Positions 1-6,613 of a stretch of DNA of 7,835 bases are shown here, one piece after another (position 1 is the first letter of the stretch; every line of letters starts with the position of its first letter). A model generated the notes under the pieces. It made no database searches. It saw nothing but the letters and a program-made list of their open reading frames with translations, and was not told where the DNA came from. Source of the DNA: JAMOBE01 sp039908285 (GTDB lineage Bacteria; Pseudomonadota; Alphaproteobacteria; Rhodospirillales; Rhodospirillaceae); assembly GCA_039908285.1 (NCBI GenBank), contig JAMOBE010000133.1:1-7835 (forward strand), read 5' to 3'. The position numbers and the translations under genes are program-made.

Positions 1-192
1 AGCGTTGCTCAGCAACCGGTCCACCTGCTTTACCGCATGTTTGGTCAGAAGACCGCGAGCCTGCGCCAGAGACTGCCAAATCATCGTGATGGCAAGCGAG
101 GCGCCAACCATGACTCCGATGGTCGCATTTGCAAGAGAGAGAATGCGCTTCGCATGAACATCTCCGGACAGCATACCGGACAGATACTTCAT
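1..192 (-). CDS. IS4-family (IS10-like) transposase, N-terminal fragment
   Basis: The gene would encode the DDE transposase that moves its own insertion sequence. Only the first 64 codons are in the window and the frame is open to position 1. The visible residues include HAKRILSLANATIGVM, then GLLTKHAVKQVDRLLSN. This matches the N-terminal DNA-binding region of IS4/IS10 transposases, where a 'K-H-x-x-K-x-[IV]-D-R-L-L-[GS]-N' stretch precedes the catalytic domain. The catalytic DDE residues lie beyond the edge, so activity cannot be judged. The start at 192 is chosen because the family similarity begins near MKYLSGML. No good ribosome binding site precedes it, but a 13-codon reading frame with a strong one ends over this ATG. 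A GTG at about 242, in frame, is an alternative start that would add roughly 16 residues. Confidence 0.82.
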   Translation of the reverse strand, partial: MKYLSGMLSGDVHAKRILSLANATIGVMVGASLAITMIWQSLAQARGLLTKHAVKQVDRLLSNA

Positions 193-230
193 AACATCAT
201 CAAGACTGATGCCACAACGGCATTCAACAT
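189..230 (-). other. possible leader peptide coupled to the transposase start
   Basis: A 13-residue reading frame, MLNAVVASVLMML, starts at ATG 230-228. Nine bases upstream is a good GGAGG (plus-strand cctcc at 240-244). Its TGA stop (191-189) overlaps the transposase ATG (192-190) as ATGA. This could give translational coupling and so limit transposase production. Alternatively it is chance, and the transposase starts further upstream in its own frame. Nothing else supports the peptide being functional. Confidence 0.3.
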
Positions 231-269
231 CAACTGACGCCTCCACAACATATGGCAACAACAGTGGAT

Positions 270-275
270 ATTATA
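270..275 (-). promoter_or_regulatory. possible -10 element of the transposase promoter
   Basis: The minus strand carries a perfect TATAAT at 275-270, about 78 bases upstream of the transposase ATG, in the AT-rich IS leader. No good -35 hexamer sits 16-18 bases further upstream. A TTGTCG at 288-283 is only 7 bases away, which is too close. The call rests on the -10 match and its location only. Confidence 0.3.
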
Positions 276-304
276 TACTAATCGACAATTATTTCATGAA
301 AAAA

Positions 305-321
305 TTGAGGGGATCCCTGAG
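305..321 (-). repeat. terminal inverted repeat of the IS element
   Basis: Read on the minus strand from 321 the sequence is CTCAGGGATCCCCTCAA. Compared from memory with the IS10 inside end it agrees at about 14 of 17 positions. As in IS10 it contains a GATC (312-315), which in IS10 is the Dam site that controls transposition. Whether Dam-type methylation occurs in this host is unknown. The matching end of the element is not in the window. Confidence 0.6.
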
Positions 322-552
322 ATTGCGTGATTGAAACGAGTCGATTCTTCCTCTCCCTATCACAGACTCCATCCGCCGCAGAAACCAAGGCATCTCATAT
401 CCGACCGATACATACCGTCTTTCGGGAGCAGAGCCATGCTGATCGATCAAGACTACGCGAGGAGAGCCAGATTCTCGGCATCTTCCGTTTGGATAAGGGG
501 AGGGGATGCGGAGAATCTCCTTGCGTCTCAGTCGCCTCCTTCGGCGCCGCCC
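322..552. other. non-coding stretch between the IS end and the ATPase gene
   Basis: No reading frame here has coding character on either strand. The frames that cross it are continuations of ones antisense to the ATPase gene. The only structure seen is a perfect 11-base palindrome, GGAGAATCTCC (510-520), 32 bases past the ATPase stop codon. It lacks a T-run on either strand, so it is not a convincing intrinsic terminator. This stretch also contains the junction with the IS. Confidence 0.5.
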
Positions 553-3399
553 TTACGGCCGAGACGTGATAAGGCCCTCGGCCTTCTGGCGCGTGTGGGT
601 GGTGGCAAAAGGCGGAACGGGCTTTTGGGGCCTCGGCGATTGGTTGGGCGTGTCCCCGGTGCCGGAGGGGCGCAGCCACGGCAGCCGGAAGACGTCGGCG
701 GGCAGTTCGTGGTGGAAGCGGTCGAGATCCTCTTTTCCGTGGAACAGCATGATCAGACGCCAAGGGCCAGGCAGCAGGGTCACCACTTTCCCAAGACCGC
801 GCGCCAGAACCGAGACGGTCTGTTCGTCCATGTTCTGCAGGGGATCGTCAAAAAGCAGCGTCCACAAGGGATTGTTCTGACGCGGGGCGCAGATGAGAAA
901 CAGAGCCACGGTGAACACATTGAGTTCGGCCGTGTTGAGAAAAAACTGGGCATCATCGATGCCGCCGTGGCGCAGAGCCAACCGCTCCTCACCATTCGGT
1001 TTTCTGTGACGAACCAGTTCGACGTCGCCATATGCCCAACGCGCCGGCGTGAAAACCACCATCAATTCGTTCAGGGCGTCACGCAGCCCCGGTTCACTCG
1101 GCGGCTTGCCGTCGGGTGATGGAAAGATGCGGATGAGAAAGCTTTCATTCAGTTTCTTTTCCGCGACCATCAGATCGCCGAGCGCACTCCGCATCCACCT
1201 CAGGGCTTCAAGGCGTCCCGCAGCGGTGGTTCCGTCGAAGGCCTCAAGGGGTCCTTCAGGGGGGGCCACGGTATGGGCTTCAAGGCGCCCCGCAGCGATG
1301 GTTCCGTCGAGGGCTTCGAGCCTGGTCAGCGCTTCTCGAAGGGCGTTCAACTTCTCGACCAGAGGCTTGGCCCACGCCTCGGTTCCGATTTCGACCGTGC
1401 CGCATGTCGTGACGATCCCCTTCTGCAAGGCTTGCTCCACCGCTTCACCGAGGGGCATGCCTTTACCAATGTCTCCCGTCACGATCCACGGCGTAACATC
1501 ATCGAGAGCCTTCTGCTCTTTCGGCGACAGGGACGCCACCTCTTGCGGATGGTCATCGGCCACGGCCAAGTCCGCGCCGTCCCGCCCGACAACCGCCTGG
1601 AGGACCTGAAACGTCGTCACCTTGTGATGTTCCCAGCGCTCCGATTGCTCATTGATCTCGGCGTCGAGAGAGTCTGTCGCCTCGAGAGCCGGGGCCAGGA
1701 GGCGAAACAGCCCCCGGTCCCGGTCTTCCTCATCGGGCTCCCAGCCACTGGCCCTGGCGGATTTCAGCGCGTCCCGCAGTTCCTTCTGGCGGCGCAGCAG
1801 GGAGGCCATGGCCAATGCCCTGGTCCAACTGCGCAAGGCCTCTACGGGATCGGCCGGGGGAGCCACACCTTTGGCCTGCCACTGGCCGACGCCGTTGGGC
1901 TTTGTCAGTGCCTTGATGGCCGTGTCGACCGTCCGCCCGTGACGCTTTGCCTGACCGGCAAGGTCGCGCAGGACGGTATCCAGCGCCTTCAGCCGTTTGA
2001 CAGCCTCGTAACCGGGAACCGATTCACTGCCAACCACACCGTCCAAAGCCACCTTTGCCGCCACTGGATCGGGAGCCAGGGGGGGCAGTCGGTCCATCAA
2101 GTCCGCGGGGAACGGCAGGCAGTCTGCCGCCTGGCCATTACGGAAGTCCATCGTGTCCGCCTCCGCCCAGGCCAGACGTTCCACCGTCTTTCCCGCTTCG
2201 GGCCACTCGTCTTTCTTTATACCTGCCGTCCTCTCGAGAAACTGGGCCATGTTCTTGTCGGGAGTCTTGATGGACTCCATGACCACCCGCTTGGCCTCGG
2301 CGTAGCGTTTCGCGGTGTCGATGTCCTCGGCGAAGAACGCCCTCACGAAGAACTTGGCGCGTTCGACGTCGTTGTCATGCGTCAGCCGATCCATGGCCTT
2401 CTGATCGAGCCGGAAGGAGCCGGCAGTCAGGTTCGGTGCGAAGTACGTGTTGCCGTCCTTGGACCGTGTTTTCAGGACTTGAGGCTTGACGTCACCGTCG
2501 CGGAATATTTCAATTTTGGCGGCGCCTTTCGATGCCGTGCTCCCAAGAGGACGGTGCTCCACCACGTCCTTGATTTCGTGACCGGATGTCCGGAGCCGCT
2601 CGATGCTTCCCAGCATGGCATACTCCAGAGCCTCCACCAGTGAAGACTTGCCGGCACCGTTGCTGCCGTGGATCAGATAGATCCAGGCGGGAGACTCTTT
2701 GTCGGAGGCCTGGTGCGGACTCAGCATGATTTCGCGGCGACCGGCAAGCCGCCAATCGGTCAGCGCCATGCCGGAGAGAGGCTTTTCCTCCGCGGCACCG
2801 AACGACTGAGACTCAAACCACCGGCATGTCGCCGTCAGCAGCCAGCAGAAGGCGCGACGCAGTTCCCGTTTCCGAACCTCCGCATCATCGGAACTGTAAT
2901 TGAGAATGTTGACGCCGATCCCATGCAGATAAGAATCCTGCTCGGCGATTTTGACCAGCACACCGCCTATTCTTGATCGCAGATCATCCGGAGCCTTCGG
3001 AGGAATCATCAGCACCAGTTCGACGGTCAGCGGCAAGGACCGCTCGCCTTTGTTGTTTTCTGCTCCATCACCTTTTCTGGCGTGGTGGGTGAGAACCAGA
3101 TGGCGGATCAGGGCGGCGTGTTCCACGTGCCGCCGGATGAGCGTATCCGTCTCCTTCTCCGTCTCCTGTGCCGTCACCGCCCGCACCAGTCCCAACGTGC
3201 CGAGCTTGGGATCAAGAACCAGAAGATCGGCGTGACATTCGAATTGCCCGGCGATCACCACCGTCTGGTCGAGAAGCGACACCGGCTTGTCCGCCGAGAT
3301 CAGGTCCTTGACCGTGGAGACGGCCGTTACGCCCATCTCCTGCTGTAGATCCTGCCGGAGCGGGACCGCTACCGGCACGTTCACCTTGGTCTGATCCAT
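553..3399 (-). CDS. large SMC/RecF-like ABC ATPase, third gene of the operon
   Basis: This is a cytosolic protein of 948 aa with a split ABC/SMC-type ATPase, the head-domain layout of RecF, RecN, Rad50 and many defence sensor ATPases. The N-terminal half-site is a perfect Walker A, GSNGAGKS (residues 245-252). The C-terminal half has a signature-like LNTAELN (821-827), a Walker B LLFDDP (848-853), a D-loop-like QNMDE just after it, and a candidate H-loop His at about 887 (IMLFHGKED). The roughly 400 residues between the halves are rich in Ala, Leu and Glu and probably helical. I see no Rad50-type CxxC zinc hook. About 225 residues precede the ATPase core and match no domain I recognise. The last 40 residues are Pro/Thr-rich. 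The ATG at 3399 is chosen because AGGAG lies 7 bases upstream. A GTG at 3402 would give 949 aa but with a 4-base spacer. Its start overlaps the SIR2 stop (TGATG). The likely role is sensing or coupling for the TIR/SIR2 effectors, which is inference. Confidence 0.88.
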   Translation of the reverse strand: MDQTKVNVPVAVPLRQDLQQEMGVTAVSTVKDLISADKPVSLLDQTVVIAGQFECHADLLVLDPKLGTLGLVRAVTAQETEKETDTLIRRHVEHAALIRHLVLTHHARKGDGAENNKGERSLPLTVELVLMIPPKAPDDLRSRIGGVLVKIAEQDSYLHGIGVNILNYSSDDAEVRKRELRRAFCWLLTATCRWFESQSFGAAEEKPLSGMALTDWRLAGRREIMLSPHQASDKESPAWIYLIHGSNGAGKSSLVEALEYAMLGSIERLRTSGHEIKDVVEHRPLGSTASKGAAKIEIFRDGDVKPQVLKTRSKDGNTYFAPNLTAGSFRLDQKAMDRLTHDNDVERAKFFVRAFFAEDIDTAKRYAEAKRVVMESIKTPDKNMAQFLERTAGIKKDEWPEAGKTVERLAWAEADTMDFRNGQAADCLPFPADLMDRLPPLAPDPVAAKVALDGVVGSESVPGYEAVKRLKALDTVLRDLAGQAKRHGRTVDTAIKALTKPNGVGQWQAKGVAPPADPVEALRSWTRALAMASLLRRQKELRDALKSARASGWEPDEEDRDRGLFRLLAPALEATDSLDAEINEQSERWEHHKVTTFQVLQAVVGRDGADLAVADDHPQEVASLSPKEQKALDDVTPWIVTGDIGKGMPLGEAVEQALQKGIVTTCGTVEIGTEAWAKPLVEKLNALREALTRLEALDGTIAAGRLEAHTVAPPEGPLEAFDGTTAAGRLEALRWMRSALGDLMVAEKKLNESFLIRIFPSPDGKPPSEPGLRDALNELMVVFTPARWAYGDVELVRHRKPNGEERLALRHGGIDDAQFFLNTAELNVFTVALFLICAPRQNNPLWTLLFDDPLQNMDEQTVSVLARGLGKVVTLLPGPWRLIMLFHGKEDLDRFHHELPADVFRLPWLRPSGTGDTPNQSPRPQKPVPPFATTHTRQKAEGLITSRP
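1204..1318. repeat. internal duplication in the ATPase gene, two copies offset by 72 bases
   Basis: Positions 1204-1245 and 1276-1317 are near-identical, with about 4 differences in 42 bases. They encode LEALDGTIAAGRLEA (around residues 694-708) and LEAFDGTTAAGRLEA (around 718-732) in the ATPase. The offset is 24 codons, so the frame is kept. The nucleotide-level similarity, including synonymous positions, points to a fairly recent duplication inside the helical linker between the two ATPase halves. Confidence 0.75.
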
Positions 3400-5660
3400 C
3401 ACGCCTCTCCTGGGAGGATCTTCTTGGGAGTCTCTTGGGAGTCACTTGGGAAGATCTTCTCGTGGAATTCCGTAAACCACGGCTTATCCTTCAGTTCCTC
3501 AATAATCGCGCTTCCATCCTCCAGACAGGCCCACTCCCATAGGCTGCGGGCATCCGGGGTCATCACATCTTCGGTGCTCCACGGCAGGCGATCGCGCGTC
3601 AGCGTCCAGAACACACGCTTGCGAAGCAACCCATGGGCCGGTGACTGCTGCCCCAGGGGATCGCTCGTTCCGAAGCGAATCGATAGGCTGAACGGAAGAG
3701 GCCGCTCCTCATTCGGCGAGATCTCCACCACCGGCAGGACGTCGGGCGCCGTTTCCAGCCAGGGCGACGGACTTGCCCAGCGACGGGGTTCGTTCCAGAG
3801 TTCCGGATTCCCAACGAGGGCAGCGACGATGCGGCGCAACGCCAGTTCCACCACCACCCCCCAGGCGGTCCAGCTGAAGTTCTCTCCGGCCGGAAAATAC
3901 CAGGGCTTCTTGCGCGCTTCGGCGTCGCTCAGGTCAGACCGATGCTGGCGAAGATCAGCCAGCGCCAGTTCCCGCAGAAACTGCGGATGGAACCGCGTCG
4001 TCCAGCCGATGATCCGTTCCAGGCCATCCCGAGCCTCCGTCGCCGTTGTAGTCTTGCTGGCTTCTTCGACAGCCTTCTTCTCTTTCTCACAGAACGCATC
4101 GAAGCGCTCGATGAATTCTTTCACCTGGGTGTCGGTCGGCCCATTTCCCTCCAGCAGAAGGCTGGCAATGCTACGCAGCTCGGATTCCAGAGCCTGTCTT
4201 TGCCGTTTGCGGTAGACACGGTGGAAGGTCCAGGCCAGAATCTCGTCAATGTGCGGAAATGATTCCTTATTCGAGCGAAAGTGAAACCCCAAATAATTTT
4301 TGTGAGAGGTCAGCGAAATATTTCCCTCCGGGACGCCGACCGCGCGGCTGGCGGCGCGCAGAACTTCGAGCCCATGGAACTCGCCGCTGGTCACCCCGCC
4401 AAGGAAGAAGGCCGGCGCGTCCGTCGTTTCCGGCACTTCGCTCTCGAGGCATCGCCCCTTGCTGCCCGCACGCGCCGCCATCTCCTCGTAGACGTTGCGG
4501 ATGGTGTCGTGCAGAACGGGATCGGCGGCGCTGTAGCTGCAGAACACCATGGTCCGCGTTCGCAACAACGTCAGCAATTGGTCCCGTGACCAGGAATCCT
4601 GACGCCAGTTCTGAATCTCGCGGAAGGTGAAGACCAGGGACGACAACACCGTTTCCAGCGTTCCCACCTCTCCCTCCGACGTTGCGCAGGCATGCCGATA
4701 GGTATCGGCGCAACCGTGGATCTTCACCAGCGTCGCCGACTGCTGGCCGCCGCGCAACGCCGTGCCGGCTTTCCGCCTGGAGGGTGGGCGGTAGTAGAAC
4801 TGGTTCGCCTGGGTGATGCGCGTGAAGGTCGGCCAGCGGGTGGGCGGCACGGTGACGTCCTCGACCTTCCGGTCCAGCGGCAGAAACCCGGCCAGCCGGT
4901 AGGCGCCCTCCAGCAGCAGGTCGAAATTGGTGGTCACCAGAATCGGGCACAACCCTTCCCGCGCCATCCTGGCCAGGATATGGTGACGAGGGTGCAACAG
5001 CGAGCGGTAGCTGTCCACCACCGCCTCAATGGTGGGCTCGTCAGGACTGCCGCCCATGACCTCCGGCTGGCCAAAGCCCATGGTGTCGAGAAACAGGGCC
5101 TTGCCGCGCCATTTCGCCTCCAGGCGGTTCAGCCGGTCCAGATTGATCGTCGCCAGCTTCACCTTGTCGTTGCCGGCGCTGAACCGGTCCAGCAGCACGT
5201 CTTCCTGCTCGGCGATCTGTTTCAGCAGGTCATCATGATGCCTCGATACATCGGCCGGCTTGGCCAGGTGCCCGAGAATTTCGGAATAGGCGCTGCACAT
5301 CCAGTCGTTGAGCAGATAGTACTGACCGGTCAGGGCACCCACCAGTTTGTCAAAGTTTTCTTGTTGGACCTTGTCGCTCTGGTCGAAATGCTCGAAGTCC
5401 TCAGGGAGGAAGAACGTCCGCTTGAGGCCCGTGTACAGGCTCTTGAGATCCTCACCAACCTTTTTGTTGTCATTCAATAGTGTTCCAGCCGACAGGACCC
5501 GATACATGGCCAGGAAACGGGCCAGGAGGCGTTTCACCAGGCGTGAAGACGAGTTACCTTCCGAATCCAGCGAAAAGCCGGCTCCGACGAAGAACACCAC
5601 TTCGCCCGCCAGCACCCGATTGGAGAGGTCCTCCAGTCGATCCAGAAGCTCCTTTTTCAT
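3399..5660 (-). CDS. SIR2-like domain protein, predicted NAD+ hydrolase, second gene of the operon
   Basis: The 753-aa protein carries a SIR2-like (Rossmann-type) domain in its N-terminal half. Motifs in order are VGAGFS (25-30, the NAD-binding Gly loop), TTNFD (243-247, with the conserved Asn at 245), KIHG (313-316, with the expected catalytic His at 315) and FCSYSAADP (about 373-381, matching the family's late GYSxxD-type motif). The residues equivalent to those needed for NADase activity in Thoeris ThsA (Asn and His) therefore look present. The gap of about 215 residues between the Gly loop and TTNFD is long and implies an insertion or expanded helical region. The C-terminal half (about 430-753) is probably helical, with many Trp and Glu/Lys-rich stretches, and I cannot assign it. 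It does not obviously look like SLOG. No signal peptide or membrane segment is seen. The start overlaps the TIR stop (ATGA). The predicted role is NAD+ depletion on infection. Confidence 0.88.
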   Translation of the reverse strand: MKKELLDRLEDLSNRVLAGEVVFFVGAGFSLDSEGNSSSRLVKRLLARFLAMYRVLSAGTLLNDNKKVGEDLKSLYTGLKRTFFLPEDFEHFDQSDKVQQENFDKLVGALTGQYYLLNDWMCSAYSEILGHLAKPADVSRHHDDLLKQIAEQEDVLLDRFSAGNDKVKLATINLDRLNRLEAKWRGKALFLDTMGFGQPEVMGGSPDEPTIEAVVDSYRSLLHPRHHILARMAREGLCPILVTTNFDLLLEGAYRLAGFLPLDRKVEDVTVPPTRWPTFTRITQANQFYYRPPSRRKAGTALRGGQQSATLVKIHGCADTYRHACATSEGEVGTLETVLSSLVFTFREIQNWRQDSWSRDQLLTLLRTRTMVFCSYSAADPVLHDTIRNVYEEMAARAGSKGRCLESEVPETTDAPAFFLGGVTSGEFHGLEVLRAASRAVGVPEGNISLTSHKNYLGFHFRSNKESFPHIDEILAWTFHRVYRKRQRQALESELRSIASLLLEGNGPTDTQVKEFIERFDAFCEKEKKAVEEASKTTTATEARDGLERIIGWTTRFHPQFLRELALADLRQHRSDLSDAEARKKPWYFPAGENFSWTAWGVVVELALRRIVAALVGNPELWNEPRRWASPSPWLETAPDVLPVVEISPNEERPLPFSLSIRFGTSDPLGQQSPAHGLLRKRVFWTLTRDRLPWSTEDVMTPDARSLWEWACLEDGSAIIEELKDKPWFTEFHEKIFPSDSQETPKKILPGEA
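3407..3411 (-). promoter_or_regulatory. ribosome binding site of the ATPase gene
   Basis: The minus strand reads AGGAG (part of AGGAGAGG) inside the last codons of the SIR2 gene. It is 7 bases before ATG 3399 and 4 bases before the alternative GTG 3402. The spacing favours the ATG. Confidence 0.55.
3423..3455. repeat. three imperfect 11-base tandem repeats at the 3' end of the SIR2 gene
   Basis: Three head-to-tail copies follow a CTTGGGAGTCT-type unit: 3423-3433, 3434-3444 and 3445-3455. The first two differ at one base and the third at more. The unit is not a multiple of three, but three units make 33 bases, so the reading frame survives. They encode part of the last residues of the SIR2 protein (around PSDSQETPKKI) and lie just upstream of the ATPase ribosome binding site. 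Confidence 0.6.
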
Positions 5661-6553
5661 GCGAGCGTAAGCCCCTCTTGTTCACCGGGTCGGACCTCGG
5701 CAAGAGAGTTCATAAGTTTTTTGACCCTGTCCCCGTGGACCGATTGCACCCAGCCGTGCCACAGGGGATCGGGTCGATGGTCGCCAACCCGCGCCGTCAG
5801 CTTCTCGAGAGCTTCAGCCTGCCAGGTCGTCCCATCCCCGGATAGGCGCAGGCGTTTGAGCGCGTCCAGAACCGCTCCCGGGACAAGCTGGATCAACGGC
5901 CGAGCGGACTTGGGCTGGTCGAGCGCCAACAGAAAGACAAGGTGAAGGGTGAAATCGGCCGTGATCTCGGGGGGGACCGTGACACTCGCCTCAGGGCTGG
6001 AGCCTTTGACGCTAATTTCAGCCCCTTCCCTCGTCGGTTCAGTCCTGTTCTCTCCACTTGAGGCGAAGGGATCGCGTAGGAGGAGGCCCGGTTTGGTCAG
6101 GTCTCGCTCACGTGCTGGACGCTTACGCTTACCGGGGACGCCATGGATGAAGTCGATCAGCGTCTCCACGTTGTCGAGGTTATCGTTCAATCTAAAGTTA
6201 TGAAAGTATTGAAACATCGGTGGCAAATTCTTCAAATTAAGGCCAATCAAGACGAGAAGAATTTCCATGCCTGGCTCTCGAATTAGAGCGGAAGCCATGT
6301 TTGATTCCCAGTGCACCAACAATTTGTTGATGCTTTGCGGCGACAGGATGATCACGAAATGGGTGCAGTCGTTCAATGCGTCGTCGATTTTCTTGACGAT
6401 GCTGTCGCCCACGCGGAATTCCCACACGTCGCGAAATGCGTCGATGTCGCGGAGGTGCAGTGCCTTTGCCAGGCGGGTGACGACGTCCCTGTCCTCGCGG
6501 GCATAGCTCAGGAATACACGCGGCTTACGGGTGTTTTCCATGGCTATAGACAT
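5657..6553 (-). CDS. TIR-domain protein, first gene of the operon
   Basis: The 298-aa protein has a TIR domain at about residues 11-138. VFLSYAREDRD (13-23) is the classic first strand and loop, RDVWEFRVGDSI (41-52) the BB-loop region, and HFVIILSPQSIN (65-76) the central strand. IEILLVLIGL-like and LPPMFQYFHNF segments follow (96-120). TIR domains of this kind cleave NAD+ or make cyclic-ADP-ribose-type signals, as ThsB does in Thoeris. The usual W-x-x-x-E helix reads HWESNMASAL (81-90), so the catalytic Glu is not in its normal place. After a basic linker (KRKRP, about 141-145), residues 150-298 are unassigned. The first 45 or so linker residues look disordered and the rest helical. Codons for the TIR part are markedly AT-richer than those for the C-terminal part. 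The start is firm: GGAGG lies 7 bases upstream. An in-frame ATG four codons later is less well placed. Confidence 0.9.
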   Translation of the reverse strand: MSIAMENTRKPRVFLSYAREDRDVVTRLAKALHLRDIDAFRDVWEFRVGDSIVKKIDDALNDCTHFVIILSPQSINKLLVHWESNMASALIREPGMEILLVLIGLNLKNLPPMFQYFHNFRLNDNLDNVETLIDFIHGVPGKRKRPARERDLTKPGLLLRDPFASSGENRTEPTREGAEISVKGSSPEASVTVPPEITADFTLHLVFLLALDQPKSARPLIQLVPGAVLDALKRLRLSGDGTTWQAEALEKLTARVGDHRPDPLWHGWVQSVHGDRVKKLMNSLAEVRPGEQEGLTLA

Positions 6554-6560
6554 GACTCGA

Positions 6561-6565
6561 CCTCC
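6561..6565 (-). promoter_or_regulatory. strong ribosome binding site of the TIR gene
   Basis: The minus strand reads GGAGG with 7 bases to the ATG at 6553. This fixes the start of the operon's first gene, and it is the best Shine-Dalgarno sequence in the operon. Confidence 0.75.
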
Positions 6566-6582
6566 AAAAATGCGACCATCAG

Positions 6583-6588
6583 AGTATC
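6583..6588 (-). promoter_or_regulatory. possible -10 box of the operon promoter
   Basis: The minus strand carries GATACT, 4-5 matches to the -10 consensus, ending about 29 bases upstream of the TIR ATG. That would give a short leader of some 20-25 bases. The best -35 at a 17-base distance (TGGCAA) is weak. The operon promoter must lie in this divergent region, but its exact position is uncertain. Confidence 0.25.
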
Positions 6589-6613
6589 CTTCAGGACGAT
6601 CTGCATTGCCAGC

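Larger units (their letters stand above)
1..321 (-). mobile_element. 5' end of an IS4-family (IS10-like) insertion sequence, cut by the window edge
   Basis: Two independent signals agree. The minus strand encodes the N-terminal part of an IS4/IS10-type transposase that runs off position 1. About 110-130 bases upstream of it lies a sequence, read inward from 321, that begins CTCAGGGATCCCCTCAA and closely resembles the remembered IS10 inside end (CTGAGAGATCCCCTCAT). The stretch between them is AT-rich: 19 G/C in 60 bases at 241-300, against roughly 60% elsewhere. The outer boundary is placed at 319-321 by this resemblance. The other end and any target duplication lie outside the window. The element sits just downstream of the operon's last gene and does not interrupt it. 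Confidence 0.7.

Noticed and set aside
37..237. 66-codon plus-strand open frame at the left edge
   Set aside because: The minus strand of the same stretch encodes a recognisable IS10-type transposase N-terminus.
510..520. Palindrome GGAGAATCTCC as a terminator for the operon
   Set aside because: The stem is only 5 pairs and no T-run follows on the minus strand.
331..1119. 262-codon plus-strand open frame across the ATPase 3' end
   Set aside because: Most of it is antisense to the signature and Walker B region of the ATPase, and it has no domain signal or ribosome site of note.
1273..2643. 456-codon open frame on the plus strand, antisense to the ATPase gene
   Set aside because: It is the GC-rich mirror of a gene with clear Walker motifs, and its translation has no recognisable domain and a composition typical of antisense frames.
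553..3399. ATPase as a Rad50/SbcC-type nuclease partner with zinc hook
   Set aside because: No CxxC hook is seen in the linker, and no Mre11-like nuclease gene is in the window.
3424..4215. 263-codon plus-strand open frame antisense to the SIR2 C-terminal half
   Set aside because: The protein is rich in Ser and Arg, as expected from an antisense frame, while the minus-strand gene is contiguous and coupled to its neighbours.
4692..5480. 262-codon plus-strand open frame antisense to the SIR2 domain
   Set aside because: The opposite strand encodes the conserved GAGFS, TTNFD and KIHG motifs in order, so this frame is a shadow.
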